Shown piece by piece: positions 1-5,103 of a DNA stretch of 5,103 nt. The stretch's first letter is position 1. Every line of letters begins with the position of its first letter. The position numbers and the translations under genes were made by a program. The stretch is from Acidimicrobiia bacterium. GTDB lineage: Bacteria > Actinomycetota > Acidimicrobiia > Spongiisociales > UBA5794. The stretch is from assembly GCA_013001485.1 (NCBI GenBank), contig JABDMN010000305.1, positions 1-5,103 of the forward strand, in the 5' to 3' direction. The notes beneath the pieces were generated by a model that was not told the origin of the DNA, made no database searches, and worked only from the letters and a program-made list of their open reading frames with translations.

Positions 1-3000
1 ACTTCGGCTTCGAGGACCCGTACGACGACAAGCCCGACGGGTGGGGTGAGAAGGGCTCGCCGGTTCTCGGCGTCGACCCGTCACCGCTCGTCGGCTACTT
101 CATCACCAAGTTCAAGGACGACGGCACCATCGACCAGACGTGTGGTGTCTCCGTGACCGACACCGACCCGGCCAACTACACCGGCGTTGGTGTCGACACC
201 GGCACTCCCGATATCGATGTCGAGAAGCTGCTCTCGGTCGATGGCGGGCCCTGGATGGACGTCGACGACGCTCCCGGACCTGAGGTGGCTCATTCCAGTG
301 ACGTCCGCTTCCGCTTCGAGGTCACGAACACCGGCACCGAGGACCTGGTGGACCTCACGCTCACCGACACCGACTTCGACATTCCTGCGTCCGAGGTCCC
401 GAGCGAGCTGGCAATTGGCGGTTCGTTCGCCGTCGAGATCGGGCCGTTCGATCCCTCTTACGGTGAGCATGTCAACGTCGCCACCGTCGAGGCCGTCGGC
501 GCAGGCGGCATCGCGCCGCACACGTATGACGGTGTGAAGATCCACTACACGTTCATCCTCGCCGACGGCTCTGTGCTCGCCGGCTCGACGACAGGCGACG
601 GCCCTGTCGGGTTCCCGAGCGGCGAAGGCGTCCACTTCTCGTGTTCTGACGACTTCGGCTTCGACGACGACGATCCCACCAACGACGGTTGGAGCGACGG
701 TGGCAACGCCCCGGTGCAGGGCATCGATCCTCCCATCACCGAGTTCCTGATGACGCACTTCAAGAGCGACGGCACGATCGACAAGACGTGCGGTTACTTC
801 GAGCCGCCGGTCACCGACAGCGATCCGGCGCACTACGTGGGGATCCCCGGCCCGATGACGACTCCCGACATCGATGTTGAGAAGGAGCTCTCGGTGGATG
901 GCGGGCCCTGGATGGACGTCGATGACGCTCCTGGCCCGGATGTGGCCAACTCGTCCACTGTCGCGTTCCGGTTCATCGTCACCAACACGGGTGATGAGGA
1001 CCTCACCGACATCACGCTGACCGACACCGACTTCGACATTCCGGCGGCCCAGGTCCCCAACGACCTCGCGGTCGGCGGATCGTTCACCGTGGAGATCGGT
1101 CCGTTCAATCCGATCATCGGTGAGCACCAGAACACGGCGACTGTTGAGGCCTATGGCGTCGACGACATCCAACCGCACGTATACGACGGTGTGAAGATCC
1201 ACTACACGTTCCTGCTTGCCGACGGCTCGGTGCTGTCGGGCTCCACCACTGGTGATGGTCCTGTTGGGTTCCCGAGTGGCGAAGATGTCCACTTCTCGTG
1301 TTCCGACGACTTCGGCTTCGACGACGACGATCCCACCAACGACGGCTGGAGCGACGGCAGCAGAGCCCCGGTCCAGGGGATCGACCCGCCGATCGTCGAG
1401 TTCCTCATGACGCATTTCAAGAGCGACGGCACGATCGACAAGACCTGCGGCTATCAGAACCCGCCGGTCACCGATAGCGACCCGGCTCACTACACCGGTC
1501 TTGCTCCGCAGCCTGGCATCGCTCTCGAGAAGTACGTCTCGGTCGACGGTGGCACCACCTGGGACGAAGCCGATGCCATCACCGGCCCTGAGGCCGTGGT
1601 CGGCGACGACGTCTTCTTCCGCTTCATGGTCACCAACGTCGGTGAGGTCACGCTCACCGACCTGACGCTTACCGACGACGTCTTCAGCGTTCCCTCGGCA
1701 CAGGTTCCGGCGAGCCTGGCTCCCGGAGCGTCCTATGAGGTCGTGATCGGGCCGTTCGCTGCGGAGGTCGGCCAGCACAAGAACACGGCGACCGCCACCG
1801 GCACCGGTGGAGGAGCCGACGGCCACACCTTCCCGGGGAACGACGACTATGTCTTCACGTTCCTGCTCGCCGATGGCACCCTCATCGAGGGCACGTCGGA
1901 CAACAACGAGGCCGAGGTCGGACTCTCCGACGCCATCCACGTCTCGTGCTCGGACGACTTCGGGTTCGAGGACCCGAACGACGACAAGCCCGATGGCTGG
2001 GGCGAGAAGGGTGCGCCGGTCTTCGGCGTCGACCCTGGTCCCATCGTGAGCTATCAGATCACCCGCTACCGGAGTGACGGCACGATCTACAAGACCTGTG
2101 GCAACGGCGACCCGTTCACAGGTGAGACACTGACGGTCACTGACCCGGCCCACTACATCGGCCTCGAGCTCGGCTCGATCGGCGACCGGGTGTGGTTCGA
2201 CACCGACCAGGACGGCGTCCAGGACGCCGGCGAGCTCGGCCTGCCTGGCGTGAGAGTGACTCTGCACGACGAGACGCTGGCTCCGATCACGTCGACAACG
2301 ACGGATTCCGATGGCCTCTATCTCTTCGACGATCTGCGCGCCGGTACCTACCACGTGTCGTTCGAGCTCCCGACCGGGTTCGTCTTCAGCCCGCAGAACG
2401 CAGCCGGTGACGAGGTCGACTCCGACGTCGACCCCAACACGGGCATCGCCGGACCTATCGATCTCGGTAAGGCCGAGGACGACCCCACGTGGGACGCTGG
2501 CATGTACCTGCTCGAGCCGGCCATCGACATCGAGAAGCTCACCAACGGTGTCCAGTCGGACTCCGGTCCCGGCGAGCTGATTCAGGCTGGCTCCACGGTC
2601 ACCTGGACATACATAGTGACCAACACCGGCAACACCACTCTCTACGACATCGAGGTCAACGACTCGGTCGAGGGCTTCATCTGTTCCATCGACTCGCTCG
2701 ACCCGGCGGCAACCAACGAGTGCGAGAAGGTCGGCGAGGCCAAGGAAGGCGCCTACGGCAACCTCGCCGATGTCGTCGGTACTGACGTCCTCGGAACCGA
2801 GGTCACTGACGAGGATCCGTCGCACTACATCGGATACAACGTTGGCATCGACCTGGAGAAATTCGTCCAGGGCCGCGACGCCGACACGCCGACCGGTCCG
2901 TACGCCGAGGTGGGTGACCCGGTTCGCTTCACCTTCCTCGTGAACAACACCGGCACGCTCGACCTCGCCAACGTCACGGTCACCGATGACGTCTTTGGCA

Positions 3001-5103
3001 ACGTTTGCACCATCGACCTGCTCGAGGCCGGCCTCGTCCACATCTGTGAGATCGATGTGCCTGCCGAGTTGGGCCAGCACAAGAACACAGCCACCGTCGA
3101 AGGTCAGCCTGTGACATCCGGAGGAGCTCCGATCGGAGCCCCGGTCACCGACACAGACCCGGCCCACTACATCGGGTGGGTGGGAGCCATCGACATCGAG
3201 AAGTCAACCAACGGTGAAGACGCCGACTTCGGACCTGGACCGTTCATCCCGGTCGGCGGCGACGTCGAGTGGATCTATGTCGTGACCAACAACTCGTCGG
3301 TCGACCTCATCAACGTGACGGTCACCGATGACGAGATCGGCCAGATCTGTGTGATCCCGTTCCTCGCCGCCAACGGAGGCACGGACACGTGCTCGGCGAC
3401 CGGTACGGCCATCCTCGGTCAGTACGACAACATCGGCATCGTCAAGGGCATCCCGGTCGATCCGGCCGGCAACACGCTCACCAACATCCCGGTGACTGAT
3501 GAGGATCCGTCGCACTACGTCGGCTTCAAGACCGGCATCGAGATCATCAAGAAGGTGGAGGGCGACGACGCCAACACGCCGACCGGGCCGACGCTGCTCG
3601 CCGGCACCCAGGCGCTGTTCACGTTCGACGTCACCAACACCGGCACCGTCGCGCTGAGCGACGTCGTCGTCACTGACGACGTCTACGGCGACATCTGTGT
3701 GATTGCCGACCTGGCCGCCGGACTGACCGATCAGTGCGAGCTGCTCGTCACTGTCGAGTTGGGTCAGCACACCAACATCGCCACCGCTGCCGGTCAGCCG
3801 GTCGATCCTGACGGGAACCCGTTGGGTGACCCGATTGAGGACGACGACCCGGCCAACTACTTCGGAACCGCCCCAAGCATCGACATCGAGAAGGCCACCA
3901 ACGGCCTCGACTCCGATGACGCGCCGGGCGCCTTCATCCTCGAGGGCACCTCGGTGAGGTGGACCTATGTCATCACCAACACTGGGAACGTTCCGCTCGA
4001 CAACGTTGTCGTGACGGACAACCAGGGTCTCGTGCCGGTTCTGATCGACCAGGGCGACGGCGACGACGTGCTCGCCATCGGTGAGACCTGGACGTATGAG
4101 GCCTTCGGCACCGCCGAGCTCGGCGAGTACGCCAACCTCGGTTCGGTTCTCGCCCGCGACCTCGACGGAGTCCTCGTTGGCGACAACGATCCGTCGCACT
4201 ACACGGGCTATTCCGCCGCCATCCGCCTCATCAAGAAGGTGGAGGGTGAGGACGCCAACGCGCCGACCGGTCCGTACGTCGAGATCGCTCCGCCGCCCGC
4301 CGACTTCCCGACTCAGGTGACGTTCTCGTTTGAGGTGTTCAACGATGGCTCGTCTGATTTGGCCAACGTTGTCATCGATGACGACATGCTCGGCGCTGCC
4401 ATCTGCAGCTTTGATCTGATCCCTGCGGGTGAGTCCCGGACGTGTGAGCTGTCTGCCGACGCTGTCGCCGGCCAGCACACCAACATCGCCACAGCCACTG
4501 GCCAGCCGGTCAACCCGGCCGGCGATCCGCTGGGCGGCCCACTGTCCGACGATGATCCAGCGAACTACTTCGGCTGGTTCTCCGGCATCGATCTGGAGAA
4601 GCTGACCAACGGCCTCGATTCCGATGACGCTCCTGGCGAGCTGATCGTGGCGGGCAGCACCGTCACGTGGACGTACGAGGTCACCAACACCGGAAACGTC
4701 GACCTTGCCAACGTTCTGGTGCAGGACGATCAGGAAGGCATCATCTGTGTGATCGACCTTCTGGCTGCCGGCGCCACGGACGACTGCTCGGCTCAGGGCA
4801 TCGCCCAGGCAGGCCAGTACGCCAACATCGCCGATGTGGCCGGTACCCCGGTCAACGACGGTGATGTGCTTGGACCCAACGAAACCGATGTTGATCCGTC
4901 GCACTACTTCGGGACCGATCCGATGATCGACATCTCGAAGAACGCCGAGGGCGAAGACAGCCAGACCATCGAGGTCGGCTCGTCGGTCACCTTCACCATC
5001 CGTGTCGAGAACACGGGCAATGTCCCGCTGACCGATGTGAGCGTCTTGGACGTCGAGTCGCCGTCGTGTGACGCCACCTACACGGACAACGGTGGCGTGC
5101 TCG
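1..5103 (+). CDS. Giant secreted/surface repeat protein, internal fragment (Ig-like DUF11/DUF7507-type repeats plus SdrD B domain), both ends missing
   Basis: One frame (first full codon at base 3) is open across the window for 1,700 codons. No start can be chosen because both termini lie outside. Seen: a partial and three complete ~220-residue units (residues 1-720), an SdrD B-like domain (721-837), then seven complete and one partial ~107-122-residue Ig-like units (838-1700). Shared motifs are an EK-type first strand, a central TNTG-like strand-turn, a TVTD-like strand and a DPSHYxG-like end. The protein is very acidic, and its 20 cysteines all sit in paired repeat positions. No transmembrane segment, catalytic motif or sorting signal is visible. 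Known for such families: DUF11-type and SdrD B domains build rigid stalks of surface proteins, the latter often binding calcium. Inferred: an extracellular adhesin, stalk or sheath component. The ligand, the anchoring mode and any catalytic domain cannot be judged from this fragment. Confidence 0.95.
3..185 (+). repeat. Long unit 0 (partial): C-terminal part of an SDDFGF module
   Basis: Residues 1-61 start at the FGF of the SCSDDFGF motif and run through FEDPYDDKPDGWGEKG, a TCG motif (Cys47) and the DPANYTG linker. The partner cysteine would lie about three codons upstream of the first codon, judging by unit 3. This segment matches the same part of unit 3 at about 35 of 48 residues by hand, far better than it matches units 1 and 2. 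It shows that the array of long units continues upstream of the window. Confidence 0.85.
186..842 (+). repeat. Long unit 1: Ig-like TNTG domain plus SDDFGF module
   Basis: Residues 62-280. The first half (about 70-176) begins DIDVEK (Lys75), carries DVDDAPGP and FEVTNTG, and ends near NVATVEA, which fits a DUF11/DUF7507-like Ig fold. The second half (about 177-280) begins GVKIHYTF and contains SCSDDFGF (Cys214), an acidic loop ending in DGW, SDGTIDKTCG (Cys263) and the DPAHYVG linker. I do not recognise a named family for the second half. The unit is 219 residues and matches unit 2 without gaps at about 81% identity by hand count, so the two look like tandem duplicates. Confidence 0.88.
843..1499 (+). 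repeat. Long unit 2: Ig-like TNTG domain plus SDDFGF module
   Basis: Residues 281-499, the same length as unit 1 and aligned to it with a constant offset of 657 bases. Its landmarks are DIDVEK (Lys294), FIVTNTG, GVKIHYTF (396-403), SCSDDFGF (Cys433), TCG (Cys482) and DPAHYTG. Its second half differs from unit 1 at only about 9 of 104 residues, whereas the Ig half plus linker differs at about 32 of 115. A 41-base stretch is identical in both copies (648-688 and 1305-1345). Confidence 0.88.
1500..2162 (+). repeat. Long unit 3: Ig-like TNTG-type domain plus SDDFGF module, diverged copy
   Basis: Residues 500-720. It starts ALEK (Lys510) after a linker three residues shorter than in unit 2. It has FMVTNVG in place of TNTG, TLTDDVF, and GQHKNTATATG, which also recalls the short B units downstream. 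The second half begins DDYVFTFLLADG (614-625), then SCSDDFGF (Cys649), a KPDGWGEKG loop like that of unit 0, TCG (Cys699, spacing 50 rather than 49) and DPAHYIG. It is the last long unit before the SdrD B domain. Confidence 0.86.
2163..2513 (+). other. SdrD B-like (SD-repeat/Cna-B-like) domain within the CDS
   Basis: Residues 721-837. The opening GSIGDRVWFDTDQDGVQD with a following GE is the hallmark of SdrD B domains, and its D733-x-D735-x-D737-G738...E744 pattern is a calcium-loop type arrangement. It continues with LPGVRVTL, a TDSDGLYLFDDLRAGTYHV core (D768-D770-G771, then Leu778 to Tyr783), DSDVDPNTG (806-814) and the terminal WDAGMY. Family knowledge: these domains form rigid, often calcium-stabilised beta sandwiches in surface proteins. 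This is the only copy in the window, and it separates the long-unit array from the short-unit array. The domain call is secure; calcium binding is inferred from the motif. Confidence 0.9.
2514..2834 (+). repeat. Short unit 4 (type A): DUF11/DUF7507-like Ig repeat
   Basis: Residues 838-944. It has IDIEKLTNG (Lys845), SDSGPGEL, WTYIVTNTGNTTL, the cysteine pair Cys894/Cys907 and the terminal DEDPSHYIG. It defines type A: an EKxTNG opening, a W-x-Y strand before TNTGN, and a DPSHY end. Confidence 0.86.
2835..3176 (+). repeat. Short unit 5 (type B): DUF11/DUF7507-like Ig repeat
   Basis: Residues 945-1058. It has IDLEKFVQG (Lys953), DADTPTGP, FTFLVNNTG, VTVTDDVFG, the cysteine pair Cys1002/Cys1015, GQHKNTATVEGQPV and the end DTDPAHYIG. 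It defines type B: a TPTGP loop, an FTF strand, GQHxNxAT...GQPV, and a DPA(H/N)Y end. Confidence 0.86.
3177..3524 (+). repeat. Short unit 6 (type A): DUF11/DUF7507-like Ig repeat
   Basis: Residues 1059-1174. It has IDIEKSTNG (Lys1067), a DADFGPGP loop, WIYVVTNNSS replacing TNTGN, VTVTDDEIG, Cys1116/Cys1130 and the end DEDPSHYVG. Its cysteine spacing is one residue longer than in its sister units because of an extra residue in AANGGTDT. Confidence 0.85.
3525..3866 (+). repeat. Short unit 7 (type B): DUF11/DUF7507-like Ig repeat
   Basis: Residues 1175-1288. It opens IEIIKKVEG (Lys1183), so the Glu of the EK pair is replaced by Ile. Then come DANTPTGP, FTFDVTNTG, VVVTDDVYG, Cys1232/Cys1245, GQHTNIATAAGQPV and the end DDDPANYFG. 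It is closest to unit 9, with which it shares the KKVEG opening. Confidence 0.86.
3867..4208 (+). repeat. Short unit 8 (type A, cysteine-free variant): DUF11/DUF7507-like Ig repeat
   Basis: Residues 1289-1402. It has IDIEKATNG (Lys1297), LDSDDAPGAF, WTYVITNTGNVPL, VVVTDNQG and the end DNDPSHYTG. It is the only complete short unit lacking both cysteines. In their place is an acidic loop, DQGDGDDVLAIGETWTYEA (1349-1367), which resembles the GD-x-L-x-x-GETWTY segment common in DUF11/DUF7507 repeats. Confidence 0.86.
4209..4574 (+). repeat. Short unit 9 (type B): DUF11/DUF7507-like Ig repeat
   Basis: Residues 1403-1524, the longest short unit. The opening is IRLIKKVEG (Lys1411), then DANAPTGP, an extra proline-rich insertion IAPPPADFPTQ before the FSFEVFNDG strand, Cys1468/Cys1481, GQHTNIATATGQPV and the end DDDPANYFG. 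The insertion accounts for most of the extra length over unit 7. Confidence 0.86.
4575..4913 (+). repeat. Short unit 10 (type A): DUF11/DUF7507-like Ig repeat
   Basis: Residues 1525-1637. It has IDLEKLTNG (Lys1533), LDSDDAPGELI, WTYEVTNTGNVDL, Cys1582/Cys1595, GQYANIADVAG and the end DVDPSHYFG. It is closest to unit 8 at its start and to units 4 and 6 around the cysteines. Confidence 0.86.
4914..5102 (+). repeat. Short unit 11 (partial, B position): DUF11/DUF7507-like Ig repeat
   Basis: Residues 1638-1700, cut by the window end. It opens IDISKNAEGEDS (Lys1646), has an FTI strand and VENTGNVPL, and carries Cys1689. The EGED piece and FTI strand suit the B position in the alternation, but the TPTGP loop is gone and the cysteine region (PSCDATYTDNGG) differs from units 4-10. 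The array evidently continues past the window. Confidence 0.78.

Noticed and set aside
187..537. Short open frames in the other plus-strand frames (for example here, 1807-2049, 2311-2580 and 4081-4320)
   Set aside because: They lie inside the repeat gene, are rich in Arg, Ser, Thr and Pro as expected for out-of-frame high-GC sequence, and share no motif with any family I recognise.
2163..2513. Carboxypeptidase-regulatory or dockerin domain instead of SdrD B
   Set aside because: The DxDxDG loop alone could suggest a dockerin. The GSIGDRVWFD opening, the TDSDGLYLF core, DSDVDPNTG and the WDAGMY end together fit SdrD B, and there is no second dockerin loop.
81..3167. Minus-strand open frame of about 1,028 codons
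   Set aside because: Its codons are exactly aligned with the sense codons, so it can only be stopped where the sense strand uses TTA, CTA or TCA. Those are nearly absent here, and the frame ends at the Ser TCA at 81-83. Its product is low-complexity Val/Asp/Arg/Gly sequence mirroring the GAC, GTC and ACC codons of the real gene.
3204..4904. Minus-strand open frame of about 566 codons
   Set aside because: This is the same codon-aligned shadow, separated from the previous one only by the sense Ser TCA at 3204-3206. It has no independent coding signal or recognisable domain, and it overlaps well-conserved sense repeats throughout.
1..5103. CRISPR array or noncoding tandem repeat as the source of the periodicity
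   Set aside because: The periods are about 340 and 660 bases, always multiples of three, and the conservation is at protein level with many third-position changes. That is coding repeat structure, not short direct repeats with unique spacers.
1..5103. Promoter, ribosome binding site, terminator or internal gene start
   Set aside because: The coding frame is continuous with no gap. In-frame ATG or GTG codons inside repeats are ordinary Met or Val positions, and no credible regulatory site stands out.

Overview
The whole window lies inside one very large plus-strand gene. Reading codons from base 3, the frame stays open for 1,700 codons to base 5102, with no stop and no frameshift. Neither end of the gene is present. 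The start, signal peptide, promoter, anchoring signal and terminator must all lie outside the window, and there is no intergenic DNA inside it. Residue n below means the codon that starts at base 3n.

The protein is a modular, strongly acidic repeat protein rich in Asp, Gly, Thr and Val, of the kind found as secreted or surface-exposed stalks and adhesins. Region 1 (bases 3-2162) holds one partial and three complete long units of about 220 residues. Each complete unit pairs an Ig-like 'TNTG' domain with a second half that I cannot assign, carrying SCSDDFGF...DGW...TCG. Region 2 (2163-2513) is a single SdrD B-type (SD-repeat/Cna-B-like) domain with a canonical calcium-loop motif. Region 3 (2514-5102) holds seven complete units and one partial unit of 107-122 residues, all DUF11/DUF7507-like Ig folds. 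They alternate strictly between two sequence types, A and B, so the true repeat period is about 230 residues. Nearly every unit ends in a D-x-D-P-(S/A)-(H/N)-Y-x-G linker and begins with a (I/L)-(D/E)-x-E-K-like strand.

All 20 cysteines fall in paired, repeat-specific positions, which suggests one disulfide per unit and an extracellular location. Unit 8 has lost both cysteines together.

The organism is probably a high-GC bacterium. Third codon positions are mostly G or C, Lys is nearly always AAG, and TTA and CTA codons are absent. The module combination (TNTG repeats, DPSHYxG linkers, SdrD B domain) recalls large surface proteins of Actinomycetota such as marine Acidimicrobiia, but that placement is an inference. 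No RNA gene, mobile element, CRISPR array or regulatory site is supported. The long minus-strand open frames are codon-aligned shadows of this gene.
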